NCBI GenBank assembly: GCA_963805925.1
Contig: CAWDWB010000010.1
Location: 124,001-188,000, forward strand
Reading direction: 5' to 3'
Length of the DNA stretch: 64,000 bases
Origin: CAMPKL01 sp963805925
GTDB taxonomy: Bacteria; Acidobacteriota; Terriglobia; Bryobacterales; UBA6623
The notes below the pieces were generated by a model that was given only the letters and a program-made list of their open reading frames with translations, was not told the DNA's origin and did not search any database. The first letter of the stretch is position 1; every line of letters starts with the position of its first letter. The position numbers were made by a program, and so were the translations under genes. This document shows positions 26,603 to 37,023 of the stretch, in pieces.

Positions 26603-26956
26603 CTATCTCCCTTCGTGAATCGCGTCGCGTACCGCTTTGATCTCGCCCTTGAGCATCAGCAGGGCGTGAGAGAAACGGACACCCGTTTCAGAGAGTTGTT
26701 GTAGCTCGCGCTCCAAAACGACATCGTTACCGTCGTTCCTAACGGGCAGAGTCCCCAGTTCGTGCACCGGGGCTTGCTCGGTCGCTCCGCTGCCTGCCGG
26801 GTTATCCAGAGCGGCGCGCAACGCGCTCCCGAATTCAACCTGCCGGGTGCGGTAGCCCGGAGTATCGGCATTAGCGATATTGGTCGCGGTTACCCGCTGG
26901 GACTGCGAGAGCATGTCGAGGTAACGGGTGACGAGATTGGTCTGAGGTCCAAGCAT
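26603..26956 (-). CDS. flgB: Flagellar basal-body rod protein FlgB
   Basis: The 117-residue proximal-rod protein shows RYLDMLSQSQRVTATNIAN followed by ADTPGYRTRQVEF, the conserved FlgB N-terminal motif, and a C-terminal helix (VRFSHALLMLKGEIKAVRDA). It is the first structural gene after the sigma-54 activator, 9 bp downstream of its stop, and starts the flgBC-fliEFGHIJ run. Confidence 0.93.
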   Translation of the reverse strand: MLGPQTNLVTRYLDMLSQSQRVTATNIANADTPGYRTRQVEFGSALRAALDNPAGSGATEQAPVHELGTLPVRNDGNDVVLERELQQLSETGVRFSHALLMLKGEIKAVRDAIHEGR

Positions 26957-26965
26957 CGGGGCTCC

Positions 26966-27976
<1,011 letters not shown>

Positions 27977-28010
27977 CAGGTCGTGAGAGAATCATCGGCC
28001 GCGATTGGGG

Positions 28011-28026
28011 CGCCTTATATGTGCCG
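28011..28026 (-). promoter_or_regulatory. Candidate sigma-54 promoter upstream of the flagellar operon
   Basis: On the minus strand the sequence CGGCACATATAAGGCG keeps the invariant GG (-24) and GC (-12) at the correct 10-nt spacing and the GGCAC core of the -24 box. The T of TGG and the TT of the -12 TTGC box are not matched. It is about 35 bp upstream of the GTG of the sigma-54 activator gene, which suits a self-regulated flagellar operon. The match is only partial. Confidence 0.35.
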
Positions 28027-28084
28027 ATTTCGAGGCCGGTCTATGCCTCTCGGTCTTATGCGAGTCCGAGGGCAGCGACAGTCG

Positions 28085-28969
28085 CTAAGCGCCGCTCGGA
28101 GCGGCGGCGGAGTGGTTGGTGCGCCGTACTATCTTCTCGACCGCGGAGCGGCCTTTCTCGAAGGCTTCGGCATAGAATTGGCGTTTTTCTTTGCGGGTCA
28201 GCCGGCGACCAATGCGGAAGTAGCGTTCGAGGCTCTTGCCGACCACGTAGGTTCCGGCGAAGGACACGAGTCCCTTAGAGATCAGACCGCCGCCGGCAGG
28301 AATCTTGCCGGCAAGTTCACGGGCGATAGCTCGCCAACCGAACGCCGCGGCGACGATCGAGCCGATCTGGCCTTTCTGATCGGAGTAGCCGATGTCTCCG
28401 TCGCTGGCCCCCGCAATCAAGAAGGCCATGCGCACCTGATTCATCGTCAGGAACGCCGTATCCGAAGCGAACTCGCCTGCCGCCCAAGGAATCATCGCCA
28501 CGGTCGGAATAATGTTTGGCACGGCGGTAGCGACGGTAAAGACTGTGTTCTCTTTGGCAACCTTCCAGATAATGCCATCAATCACGGCGTCGCGCAGACC
28601 GGGGAAGACCCTGGCCAGCGGCACGCCGTCGTCCTCGCGCGCTTCGAGCATTGCTTCAATGCTGCCCGTGCGATCCATCGGGTCGAAGCGGAAAAAGTTA
28701 GCCGGGTGGGGCACGCCGGATTCCGCGAAGCCCACGTCGCAACGGGCGAAGTCGGCCTCAGTGGCGATGCGGACGATGTGTTTGCCGGCTCGGCGCATCT
28801 GGGCCTCGGACGAGTCACGAGGAATTAGGCAGCGGAAGATCTCTCCAGCTATCGCTTCGTCGGCCGCCAAGACTCCGAAGGTCACCGGCTTGTCAGCCAG
28901 CGCACGCACCTCGCTGGGATTCAAATTGCGTAGCGCGGTTCCGATTTGGCGGATAACTGGTAAGGCCAC
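28085..28969 (-). CDS. Membrane-associated protein, DUF697/YcjF-like
   Basis: The 294-residue protein has an N-terminal region with alpha/beta character (VTFGVLAADEAIAGEIFRCL), then a hydrophobic middle (VFTVATAVPNIIPTVAMIPW) and a C-terminal Gly/Ala-rich hairpin (KIPAGGGLISKGLVSFAGTY, VVGKSLERYFRIGRRL) with a basic end. The last part resembles DUF697 domains, which usually follow small GTPases. No GTPase motif is present here. The gene is separated from the flagellar activator by about 100 bp on the same strand. Function unknown. Confidence 0.6.
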   Translation of the reverse strand: MALPVIRQIGTALRNLNPSEVRALADKPVTFGVLAADEAIAGEIFRCLIPRDSSEAQMRRAGKHIVRIATEADFARCDVGFAESGVPHPANFFRFDPMDRTGSIEAMLEAREDDGVPLARVFPGLRDAVIDGIIWKVAKENTVFTVATAVPNIIPTVAMIPWAAGEFASDTAFLTMNQVRMAFLIAGASDGDIGYSDQKGQIGSIVAAAFGWRAIARELAGKIPAGGGLISKGLVSFAGTYVVGKSLERYFRIGRRLTRKEKRQFYAEAFEKGRSAVEKIVRRTNHSAAAPSGA

Positions 28970-29201
28970 ACGTTGATTCTAACGGTTGAGACGAATCGCG
29001 GCCATACGGTGAACGCCTGGCGCCGATCCGTAACCTAGATCAGCCGGCCCGCATCGTAACATGTGAGTAGGCGTGAGCCTTCCGTCATTGTGTGACGGGA
29101 CCTGCGCAGAGAGCCGACATTGCAGTCGGCCGGATGTAAGTGGCTGATATTGCTGGACTATCTGAGGCCAGAGCGCTTCAGGTGGATTATTGAGGTGCAC
29201 T

Positions 29202-29465
29202 TTGCCTAACCAGAACCTGCAGGACGCCTTCCTGAATTCCGCCAGGAAAGAACGCGTGGCGGTAACGATTTATCTGACCAGCGGGGTCAAGCTTTCCGGT
29301 CGAGTCCGCGGTTTCGACAAGTATTGCGTGGTGTTTGAGACCAACCATCAAGAACAGCTGATTTTCAAACACGCCATCTCGACCGTCGTCATGGGACGCC
29401 GCCCCGGTTCCAGCAGACCGGAAACAGACGAAGAAGAGCCGACCAACGGCGAGACGACTGAGTAG
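29202..29465 (+). CDS. hfq: RNA chaperone Hfq
   Basis: The protein has the Hfq Sm fold: NLQDAFLNSARKERVAVTIY, LTSGVKLSGRVRGFDKYCVV (Sm1) and the Sm2 motif KHAIST. The acidic C-terminal tail (ETDEEEPTNGETTE) is short. The start is assigned to TTG 29202 (MPNQNLQD, 87 residues), preceded by GAGGTG; an in-frame TTG at 29190 is also possible. Hfq forms a hexamer that pairs sRNAs with mRNAs. It is 11 bp upstream of hflX, the common hfq-hflX pair. Confidence 0.95.
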   Translation: MPNQNLQDAFLNSARKERVAVTIYLTSGVKLSGRVRGFDKYCVVFETNHQEQLIFKHAISTVVMGRRPGSSRPETDEEEPTNGETTE

Positions 29466-29476
29466 CCAAACAACCT

Positions 29477-30847
29477 TTGACATCCCCAAACAACCGCGGG
29501 TCCCACGACAACCGGGCCACCAATGAAACATGCGTATTGGTCGGCCTCGATCTGCGTAGCCGGAAAGGCGCAAGCGCATCGGAAGCCCTGCTGGAGTCCT
29601 ACACGGCTCAGGATTCCCTGGCCGAGCTCGCAGAACTGGCCGATAGCGCCGGCGCGGAAGTCGTCGGCACGATGATCCAGGCTCGCGACCATCTGGACCC
29701 CGCCACGCTCATCGGCAGCGGCAAGGTCGAAGAAGTGAAGGGATGGGCGGCACAGCAGAATGCCGACTTCGTACTCTTCGACCAAAGCCTCAGTCCGAGC
29801 CAGCAACGCAATTTAGAAAAGGCGCTGGAGTGCCGCGTCCTCGACCGCACGCAGTTGATCCTCGACATCTTTGCGAGGCATGCCCGAACGAGAGAGGGCA
29901 AATTGCAGGTCGAGTTGGCGCAGCTCAACTACTTGCTGCCGCGCTTATCAGGCCGAGGCGTCGAGATGTCGCGGCTCGGCGGCGGCATTGGCACCAGAGG
30001 CCCCGGCGAAACGCAGCTCGAAACGGACCGCAGACGTATCGGCCAGCGCATCGATAAGCTCAAAGAGAATCTCAAGAAGGTGCGCTCCACGCGCGACCTG
30101 CAACGCAAAAAACGGACCGCAGTCCCGCTGGCAACAGTGGCGCTTGCCGGCTACACCAACGCGGGCAAGTCGACGCTGTTCAACGCCCTCACCGATTCGC
30201 ATGTCCTCGCGGAGAAGCGCATGTTCGCCACGCTCGATCCAACGATCCGCGTTCTGGAGTTGCCTTCGAAGCGGCATGTGCTGATGTCCGATACAGTCGG
30301 GTTCATTCGCGGCTTGCCGACCACGCTCGTCCAGGCGTTTCGCGCCACGTTGGAAGAGGTGACCGAAGCCTCGATGATTCTGCACGTCGTCGATATCAGC
30401 TCGCCCGGCAGGCGTGAGCAGATGCGCGAAGTCGACACGCTTCTAAAAGAACTCGACGCCGCCGAGACGCCTCAAATCCTCGTACTCAACAAGGCCGACC
30501 TCATCGACCCCGCCGAAGCCAAGGCCATCATCGAAGCCGAACGCGGCGCGGGCGGACGAGCGGCCGTGGTGGCGATTTCCGCCGCCACGGGACAAGGTTT
30601 CGACGAACTTCGCCAGGCCATTGAGCAATGTCTCCCCGCCGATCCGCTGCGCCAAGTGACCTATCGCTTTGGACACGACCAGGGCGAGCGGCTTAACTTT
30701 CTCTACACCCACGCCCGAATCCTAGAGCGCAAGGATGAGCCGACAGGTGTGCTTGTGACCGCGGAAGCCCCCGAGTCGGTTCGCGTCTTGCTGACCGAGT
30801 ACGAGACTAGCGAGGCTTCGGCCCCGCCAGCGCCACAAACCGTTTAA
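29477..30847 (+). CDS. hflX: GTPase HflX
   Basis: The 456-residue protein has the HflX N-domain (IGSGKVEEVKGWAAQQNADF, FDQSLSPSQQRNLE), the glycine-rich LSGRGVEMSRLGGGIGTRGP linker and the GTPase domain: G1 GYTNAGKSTLFN, G3 DTVGFIRGLP, G4 NKAD. It starts with TTG at 29477. HflX splits or rescues stalled 70S ribosomes, particularly after heat stress. Its 3' end overlaps the convergent lytic transglycosylase gene by 41 bp. Confidence 0.95.
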   Translation: MTSPNNRGSHDNRATNETCVLVGLDLRSRKGASASEALLESYTAQDSLAELAELADSAGAEVVGTMIQARDHLDPATLIGSGKVEEVKGWAAQQNADFVLFDQSLSPSQQRNLEKALECRVLDRTQLILDIFARHARTREGKLQVELAQLNYLLPRLSGRGVEMSRLGGGIGTRGPGETQLETDRRRIGQRIDKLKENLKKVRSTRDLQRKKRTAVPLATVALAGYTNAGKSTLFNALTDSHVLAEKRMFATLDPTIRVLELPSKRHVLMSDTVGFIRGLPTTLVQAFRATLEEVTEASMILHVVDISSPGRREQMREVDTLLKELDAAETPQILVLNKADLIDPAEAKAIIEAERGAGGRAAVVAISAATGQGFDELRQAIEQCLPADPLRQVTYRFGHDQGERLNFLYTHARILERKDEPTGVLVTAEAPESVRVLLTEYETSEASAPPAPQTV

Positions 30848-31496
30848 GCACGCGGCTGACGAAGTTCTGCGTCTCGACGAAAGGCGGGATGCCGTTGTAG
30901 CGGTCCACCGCGGCAGGGCCGGCGTTGTAGGCCGCAATGGCCCGCACCAGTTGGTCTTTCGAGCCCGCGTACTTGTTCAGCAGGAATCGCAGATACTGTG
31001 CGCCGCCCTGCACGTTCTGGGCCGGATCGTGCGGGTTTACCTGTAGATCGGCGGCCGTCTCGGGCATCAATTGCATCAGCCCAATCGCTCCCTTGGCGGA
31101 AAGGGCCCTGGGGTTGAAGTTCGACTCGGCGGCGATCACGCTGTAAAGCAACTCCGGGTGCAGGCGATTGGTCACCGATTCTGCCTTGACAATATCCTCA
31201 ATCACGGGCGGATTCGAGTTTGCTTGCTGGCTAGGCATTGCCTCTACCACCGGCGGTCTGACCGAAGCCCGTTCTTCGATGCTGGCCACCAGCGCTGCGG
31301 GCAACTCGGTGATGCCGCCGTCAGCAGCGTGCAGGCGAATGCGGTCGCCGACGATCTCATGCCGTTCCGCGACCAGGCTGTAGCCGGTCGTCAACAGGAA
31401 AACCTGCTCCGCCCGTGCTTGTCCTGCAATCAACAGCAAGGCCGCCGTCGCCAGTGTCGCCTTCAAAAGCATCGCTATCAAGTTGGACGTGCGCAT
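30807..31496 (-). CDS. Lytic murein transglycosylase (SLT family)
   Basis: A signal peptide (LIAMLLKATLATAALLLIAG) is followed by a linker and a C-terminal SLT domain (about residues 115-215). The catalytic Glu is in the SVIAAESNFNPRALSAKGAI segment; GLMQLMPETA and AIAAYNAGPAAVDRYNG are the other conserved motifs. The enzyme cuts peptidoglycan glycan strands in the periplasm. The N-terminal 60 residues may form a small LysM-free beta domain. It sits upstream of nothing recognisably related; flagellar rod insertion or cell-wall turnover are possible roles. Confidence 0.9.
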   Translation of the reverse strand: MRTSNLIAMLLKATLATAALLLIAGQARAEQVFLLTTGYSLVAERHEIVGDRIRLHAADGGITELPAALVASIEERASVRPPVVEAMPSQQANSNPPVIEDIVKAESVTNRLHPELLYSVIAAESNFNPRALSAKGAIGLMQLMPETAADLQVNPHDPAQNVQGGAQYLRFLLNKYAGSKDQLVRAIAAYNAGPAAVDRYNGIPPFVETQNFVSRVLKRFVALAGPKPR

Positions 31497-31518
31497 GATC
31501 GGCGGCGGGCAGGCGGAA

Positions 31519-32532
31519 TCAGCCTCCCAGGCTGATCATTTCAATCTTCTTACGATTCTGCGGCGTGTAGCCACTAGGAGAATTCATTTGGATCAGGCGC
31601 GTCTCTGAGTAGCGATCCGCCCGTTTCTGCCAGATGCCCGTGACGAACTCGCTCAACTCTTCGTCGGACTCGCCGGAACGCAGGCGGCTTTTCAGATCGG
31701 CCCCTACGTCTGAAAACAGGCAAGTGACAACCTGGCCGTCCGCCGTCAAGCGAATGCGGCTGCAGGCCCCGCAGAAAGGCTCCGTCACCGAAGCGATCAC
31801 CCCGACCCCGCCGCGTCCATCGGCGAAGGCGAAATCCTGGGACGGCCGGGAGCCGCGGCTCTCCTGCTCGGTCAACTCGTAGCGCGAGCGCAGAATCTCA
31901 AGAATTTCGCGTTGGCTGACGAGCTTATCGGAAGTCCATGCGTTGGCATTGCCGACGTCCATGTACTCGATGAAGCGCATTTCGTCGCCGTTGGCCCGCG
32001 CGAATTCGGCTAGGTCGAGAATTTCGTCTTCGTTCACGCCGCGTTCGATCACCGCGTTGAACTTGATCCGCCCAAAGCCCGCCCGGCGGGCCGCCTCAAT
32101 GCCGTCCAACACGGGCTGCAAATCGGCCCGCTGCGTAATCTGTCGGAATCGATCCGACTTGAGCGAGTCGATGCTGACCGTCATGCGCTTCAGGCCCGCA
32201 TCCTTCAAAGGCTGCGCCAGTTCGACCAGCCGTGAGGCATTGGTCGTCAGCGCGATGTCTTCAATGCCCGGGATGGCTGCCAGTTGCGCCACCAGTTCCG
32301 GCAATCCTTTGCGCACCAGCGGCTCGCCGCCGGTGATGCGAAGTTTCTTGACGCCCAACCCGGCGAAGATCCGCGCCGTTCGGGCGATCTCCTCGAAGGT
32401 CAGGATCTGCTCGCGGCCGATCCACGGATACTCGTCCAGCGGCATGCAATACGTGCAGCGGAAGTTGCATCGGTCCGTGACCGAGATGCGCAAGTCCTCC
32501 AGCGGACGGTTCATGCGATCGAGAATCGGCAA
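31519..32532 (-). CDS. moaA: GTP 3',8-cyclase (molybdenum cofactor biosynthesis)
   Basis: The 337-residue radical-SAM enzyme has the CNFRCTYCMP motif for the SAM cluster, ITGGEPLVRKG for SAM binding, and the C-terminal cluster FCGACSRIRLTADGQVVTCL. The first step of molybdopterin synthesis, conversion of GTP to 3',8-cyclo-GTP, is expected. The ending differs from the usual GG tail (EMISLGG), but the last two residues are Gly-Gly as in active MoaA. It is divergent from the gene at 32595. Confidence 0.95.
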   Translation of the reverse strand: MPILDRMNRPLEDLRISVTDRCNFRCTYCMPLDEYPWIGREQILTFEEIARTARIFAGLGVKKLRITGGEPLVRKGLPELVAQLAAIPGIEDIALTTNASRLVELAQPLKDAGLKRMTVSIDSLKSDRFRQITQRADLQPVLDGIEAARRAGFGRIKFNAVIERGVNEDEILDLAEFARANGDEMRFIEYMDVGNANAWTSDKLVSQREILEILRSRYELTEQESRGSRPSQDFAFADGRGGVGVIASVTEPFCGACSRIRLTADGQVVTCLFSDVGADLKSRLRSGESDEELSEFVTGIWQKRADRYSETRLIQMNSPSGYTPQNRKKIEMISLGG

Positions 32533-32594
32533 GCTACCGCTATTCTATCGACCCCGGGCGGAACTCCTGCCTTCGGTCGGCGTATATTAGCTGC

Positions 32595-33065
32595 GTGACG
32601 ACATTTCGCGAGGAGCAACGCTTCCGCCAGCCCTGGCTGATGCTGCTAATGGCGGCCTCGACTCTTGTCGCCGCCTGGGCAGTCCAAACCACCCAAGCCG
32701 GCGCCGTTGCGACACTGGCTGCTCTCGCTCTGCCTGTGACGATCTCGGTCTGGCTCCTGTCGATGACCCTCATCACCGAGGTCCGTCCGGAGGGGCTGTA
32801 CGTCCGCTTCAAGATGCTCTGGCCCGAGAGGATCATCCCCTACTACCAGATCGTCAGAGTCGAGGCGAAGCGCTACCGCCCGATTCGCGAGTACGGCGGC
32901 TGGGGCGTCCGGGGCATCGCTCCGGTCAAGGCCTTCAACGTCTCCGGCAATCGCGGCGTCCTGCTATCGCTCACGGACGGCCAGTATTTGATGATCGGAT
33001 CCCAGCGCCCCGACCAACTCGCCGCGGCCCTGCAGCCTGGTGTGGCCCGTGCCCGCGGAGCCTAA
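32595..33065 (+). CDS. Small membrane protein with PH-like domain, unknown
   Basis: The GTG-started, 156-residue protein has two predicted membrane segments in its first 60 residues (WLMLLMAASTLVAAWAV and LAALALPVTISVWLLSM), then a soluble beta-rich domain with ERIIPYYQIVRVEAKRYRP and GNRGVLLSLTDGQYLMIGS, the pattern of bacterial PH-like membrane proteins. Function is unknown. It lies between moaA (divergent) and the ABC-type permease (45 bp downstream). Confidence 0.75.
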   Translation: MTTFREEQRFRQPWLMLLMAASTLVAAWAVQTTQAGAVATLAALALPVTISVWLLSMTLITEVRPEGLYVRFKMLWPERIIPYYQIVRVEAKRYRPIREYGGWGVRGIAPVKAFNVSGNRGVLLSLTDGQYLMIGSQRPDQLAAALQPGVARARGA

Positions 33066-33110
33066 TGCTTCCTAGGGCATCTTCGCTGCTATGATCCTGG
33101 GCGGGATTCA

Positions 33111-35600
33111 ATGACTCTTCTGCTCGAAGATGTCCGCAACGGGTTTCGGACTTGGCGCAAGAGCCCGGCCTTCGTCGGGATGTCGATCTTGACCATGGCC
33201 CTGGGCATCGGAGGATTGACCGCCGTTTACAGCGTCGTTCGCGGAGTCTTGTGGTTGCCGCTGCCCTACGCCAACTACGAACGGCTGGTTCATATCTTCG
33301 AAGCCCGACCGCGAATGAGGCCCGATCAGGGGGTGCAGGTATCCATCCCGACCTTGGAAGACTGGAAGCGCGAGAGTCGCCTCATTGAGGATTTTGCTCG
33401 GATCCCCAGCGGGCCCTCAAACGACTTTGTCCTGCAAGGCAGTGAAGCGCCGCAGGAAGTACTCGTCAACAGAATGTCGGCTGACCTGATGCGCTTGATT
33501 CGGACGGAGCCGGTTGTGGGTCGCCGCTTTGAAGAGTCCGACGAGGTCCCCGGGCGTGACCGCCTGATCCTACTCAGCCACCGATTTTGGCAACGCCATT
33601 TCGGCGGCGCGGAGGACGTAGTTGGCGAGACGATCCACTTTACACGCGGTCCATACACAATCGTCGGCGTAATGCCGCGCGGCTTTGAATACCCGCCGAC
33701 TGTGGGGACTTTCGTCCCGACCGATGTTGCCGGCTGGATACCGGCTCCGACCGAACCTGCTTCGGTCTCGGACCGATCGGATCAGAGTCAACAGGTGATA
33801 GGTCTCTTGAAACCGGGAGTCACTGAGGCGCAGGCAATTGCCGAACTGGACGCGATCACCCAGCGGAGTGCCGAGATTCACCCGGAGAAGCAAGGTTGGG
33901 GCGTTCGCCTGATTGGCATCCAGGGCCGGGTGGATAAGTATAGTCGCCACAAGAACCTGCTCCTGACTCTTCTGACTGCTGTAGGTTTCGTGCTGCTGAT
34001 CGGTTGCGCCAATATCGCTGGCTTATCGTTGACGCGGGCTCGGTCGCGAAGGCGAGAGTTTGCAGTCAGGGCAGCGCTAGGGGCGAGCCGGCTTCGCATA
34101 ACGTGCCAACTACTAGTAGAAAGCCTGACAATCGCCTTGACCGGTGGCGCGCTCGGGGTGCTTGCAGCGGTGATCGGATTTGAAAGCTTCAAGAGATGGC
34201 TACCCGGCGGCCTACCCCGCACGGAGTTAATCCAGATCGATTCGGGGGTTCTTGGGTTCGTTGCAGGCGCTACGGTCTTGGTTGCACTCGGAGTTGGAAT
34301 CCTTCCAGCGCTGAAGTCTTCTAGCCCGAATCTGTCCAGCAGTTTCGGCAGAACTTCGTCTACAGGGATACCAGCACGACTGTGGTCGGGGAAAGCATTG
34401 GTTGTGCTTGAAGTGGCGATGTCGACAGTGCTGTGCGTTGCAGCGGGATTGACAGTTAAAGGCATCGTGGATGTCCGGAGTCAAGACACGGGACTAGCGC
34501 TAGAGCAACTGCTGACGGCTCGGCCGACTCTTTCGCAAGACCGCTACGGCAATGAAACAGCTGCGAAACGTTTTCACGCCGAAGTCTTGAACCGTGTTCG
34601 GGTCTTGCCGGGTGTAGTGGCGGCAGGCTGGGTCAATCAGACTCCACTAGAGTTTCGAGAGGTTGACGGAGATTTCCCCATTTCGATGGAGGCCCAAACG
34701 GATGGTGAGGTGCTTGATGATCTTCGCGTAACGAGGCGCGATGTCAGCGACGGCTTCTTTGCTGCCGCCGGCTTGACCTTGATTCAAGGCCGCGACTTTA
34801 CCGAGGCGGACACCGTTGGAACAGAGGGCGTCGCAGTGGTCAGCTATTCCGCAGCCAAGCGCTTTTGGCCTGGCCGCAGTCCAGTCGGGGACCGGATTAG
34901 GCCCGGCGGCTCCGAGTCGCCCCTGTCGAGCGTGACCATTGTCGGCGTCGTCAGTGATGCGAGAGCGGTGCTTGATCAGTCGCCGCCGCCCACGCTCTAT
35001 TTGCCCCTTCGCCAGGTCACCCATCTGGTCGGCGACAGTTATCCGCGGTATTTCTTCGATACGAGAGGAGCGACGCTTCTGGTGCGTGCCGCTGGAGCTC
35101 CGTCGGCGCTTATTAAGCCCGTACAGCAAGCCGTGCTCAGCATTGATGCGCAGCAACCGGTCACTGTTGAGACTCTCGTCCAGCTTGTGAAGCAGTCACT
35201 TGAGCCGAGGCTATTCTCCGCTTCACTGCTGGGCTTGTTTGCGACACTCGCGATCACGCTCTCGCTAATCGGCATCTACGGCATGGTCTCCTACTCGGTC
35301 GTCAGACGGACCCGCGAGATGGGCGTGCGCATCGCGGTCGGAGCCGACCGAAGCCTGATCTTCCGCTCTGTGGTCGGGCAGGCGGTTCTAACCGGCGCCG
35401 TGGGAGCCTCAATCGGCCTTTTCGCGGCCTGGGTGCTGACACCTTTGCTTGGGAGCTACATCTTCGGCATCGAACGGTTGGATATTTCCGTGGTTGCCGC
35501 TGTCTTGACCTTGCTCATTCTCACGGCCGCTTGTGCTGCTTACTTTCCGGCTCGCCGGGCCATGGCCACCGATCCAATGGCGGTCCTAAGACAGGATTGA
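33111..35600 (+). CDS. Acidobacterial-type duplicated orphan permease (MacB/FtsX family)
   Basis: This 829-residue protein has two copies of the MacB periplasmic-core plus FtsX permease unit. Copy one: FRTWRKSPAFVGMSILTMAL, then GRRFEESDEVPGRDRLILLS and a three-TM block around residues 285-410. Copy two: the periplasmic core and a terminal block (SLIGIYGMVSYSVVRRTREM, GVRIAVGADRSLIFRSVVGQ). No ABC ATPase gene is adjacent, which defines the orphan permease type abundant in Acidobacteria. GGCGGGA precedes the ATG. The function is uncertain; efflux or envelope mechanotransmission with a distant ATPase are options. Confidence 0.9.
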   Translation: MTLLLEDVRNGFRTWRKSPAFVGMSILTMALGIGGLTAVYSVVRGVLWLPLPYANYERLVHIFEARPRMRPDQGVQVSIPTLEDWKRESRLIEDFARIPSGPSNDFVLQGSEAPQEVLVNRMSADLMRLIRTEPVVGRRFEESDEVPGRDRLILLSHRFWQRHFGGAEDVVGETIHFTRGPYTIVGVMPRGFEYPPTVGTFVPTDVAGWIPAPTEPASVSDRSDQSQQVIGLLKPGVTEAQAIAELDAITQRSAEIHPEKQGWGVRLIGIQGRVDKYSRHKNLLLTLLTAVGFVLLIGCANIAGLSLTRARSRRREFAVRAALGASRLRITCQLLVESLTIALTGGALGVLAAVIGFESFKRWLPGGLPRTELIQIDSGVLGFVAGATVLVALGVGILPALKSSSPNLSSSFGRTSSTGIPARLWSGKALVVLEVAMSTVLCVAAGLTVKGIVDVRSQDTGLALEQLLTARPTLSQDRYGNETAAKRFHAEVLNRVRVLPGVVAAGWVNQTPLEFREVDGDFPISMEAQTDGEVLDDLRVTRRDVSDGFFAAAGLTLIQGRDFTEADTVGTEGVAVVSYSAAKRFWPGRSPVGDRIRPGGSESPLSSVTIVGVVSDARAVLDQSPPPTLYLPLRQVTHLVGDSYPRYFFDTRGATLLVRAAGAPSALIKPVQQAVLSIDAQQPVTVETLVQLVKQSLEPRLFSASLLGLFATLAITLSLIGIYGMVSYSVVRRTREMGVRIAVGADRSLIFRSVVGQAVLTGAVGASIGLFAAWVLTPLLGSYIFGIERLDISVVAAVLTLLILTAACAAYFPARRAMATDPMAVLRQD

Positions 35601-35626
35601 GAGCGGCCACCCTTTATAATGAATAC

Positions 35627-35944
35627 GTGATCGAAGTCACCCCAAGCGCTGTCGGCAGAATTCGCAAGATGCTGACCCAGAACGACAAGAAGGCCATGCG
35701 TCTCGGAATCGTTGGCGGAGGCTGTTCGGGCTTGAGCTACAAGTTCAAGTACGAGACGGATTCGCGCGCGAATGACACCGTCATCGAAGTCGACGGAGTC
35801 AAGCTCTTCGTCGACCCCAAGAGCTATAAATACCTCGACGGCATGATTCTCGACTACGAAGAGACCGTCTTGGAACAAGCCTTCCGATTCATCAACCCCA
35901 ACGCCCAAAAGAGTTGCGGCTGCGGACGCTCCTTCCAGGTTTAG
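35627..35944 (+). CDS. Iron-sulfur cluster assembly A-type carrier
   Basis: The start is GTG 35627 (MIEVTPSAVGRIRKML), giving 105 residues, the standard A-type carrier length; the frame upstream overlaps the permease and is not homologous. The three conserved Cys are in GGGCSGLSYKF and KSCGCGRSF. These proteins pass Fe-S clusters to target enzymes. It is 23 bp upstream of nadA, whose product needs a 4Fe-4S cluster, so a direct supply role is plausible. Confidence 0.93.
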   Translation: MIEVTPSAVGRIRKMLTQNDKKAMRLGIVGGGCSGLSYKFKYETDSRANDTVIEVDGVKLFVDPKSYKYLDGMILDYEETVLEQAFRFINPNAQKSCGCGRSFQV

Positions 35945-35967
35945 AGAGATTTAAGGCGACGAGCCTC

Positions 35968-37023
35968 ATGGACAGTTCGATTTCATTCGACGGTTGGTAC
36001 GACCGCTTCAATCGTTTTGCCGGTGATCTCTATCCCGATCGCTATACGCACGACTTCGTCCGTGAACTGGTTGAGCAGGGCCGGGAAGTCAAAAGCTTGG
36101 CGGCTCAGAAAAACTCCGTCATCGTCGCCCACAACTATCAGTACCCGGAGTTGCAAGAAATTGCCGACAACGTTGGCGACTCGCTTGGCCTGAGCCAGTT
36201 TGTCGGCCAACAATCCAAGCCCCGCGTGGATTTCTGCGGTGTTTGGTTCATGGGCGAGACCGCCAAGACCATCGTCGGCGACGACGTTAAGGTCTACATG
36301 CCCGACCATCCCGGTTGCTCGCTGGTCGCCTCCATTGACCACGCCCGCATTAACGCCTGGAAAGAACACAACCCCGACGGGCTGATCATCAGCTACGTCA
36401 ATACCGACGCCAAGACCAAGGCGATGAGCGACTACATTTGCACGTCGCGCAACGCCGCCCAGGTTGTCTCCCACGCGGCCGCCCACAACCCGGGCCGCCG
36501 CATGTTGTTCTTGCCCGATAAGTACCTGGGAGCCGTCTCCTTAGCGCAAAGCGGCATCGACGCCGACCTAGTCGATCTCTACGACGGCGCCTGCCACGTG
36601 CACGCCAAGATCGGTGAGTTCGCTTTGGAAGAAGCTCTCGATCGCTACCCGGAGGCCGAGATTCTCATCCACCCCGAGTGCGGTTGCGCATCCACCTGCC
36701 TAGCCAAGATCATGGCCGGAGAGTCGGAGTTTCAGAATGCCTTCTATCTCTCCACGGAGCAGATGATTCACCACGCCGAGTCGTCGCCCGTCAAAGAGTT
36801 CATCGTCGGCACCGAGTCCGGCATGTTGTACCGCTTGCGCAAAGAGCTTCCGCACAAGAAGTTCTACCCCGTACACCCGGAAGCGGTCTGCGAATACATG
36901 AAGATGAATACGATGGAGAAGCTGCTCGATTCGCTGCAGAATGACCGGATCGAAGTCGAAATCGACGCCGAGACCCGCCAGAAGGCGCGGACCGCGATTG
37001 ATCGTATGTTGACGATCCAGTAG
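35968..37023 (+). CDS. nadA: Quinolinate synthase
   Basis: The ATG at 35968 gives 351 residues; the frame extends upstream into the iscA-type gene without homology. Features are VIVAHNYQYPELQEIADNVG, the cluster Cys in DFCGVWFMGETAK (Cys90), HPECGCASTC and HPEAVCEYMKMNTMEKL, and GTESGMLYRL. NadA condenses iminoaspartate with DHAP to quinolinate, the first dedicated step of NAD synthesis from aspartate. nadC is at 56.5 kb; nadB is not in the window. Confidence 0.95.
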   Translation: MDSSISFDGWYDRFNRFAGDLYPDRYTHDFVRELVEQGREVKSLAAQKNSVIVAHNYQYPELQEIADNVGDSLGLSQFVGQQSKPRVDFCGVWFMGETAKTIVGDDVKVYMPDHPGCSLVASIDHARINAWKEHNPDGLIISYVNTDAKTKAMSDYICTSRNAAQVVSHAAAHNPGRRMLFLPDKYLGAVSLAQSGIDADLVDLYDGACHVHAKIGEFALEEALDRYPEAEILIHPECGCASTCLAKIMAGESEFQNAFYLSTEQMIHHAESSPVKEFIVGTESGMLYRLRKELPHKKFYPVHPEAVCEYMKMNTMEKLLDSLQNDRIEVEIDAETRQKARTAIDRMLTIQ

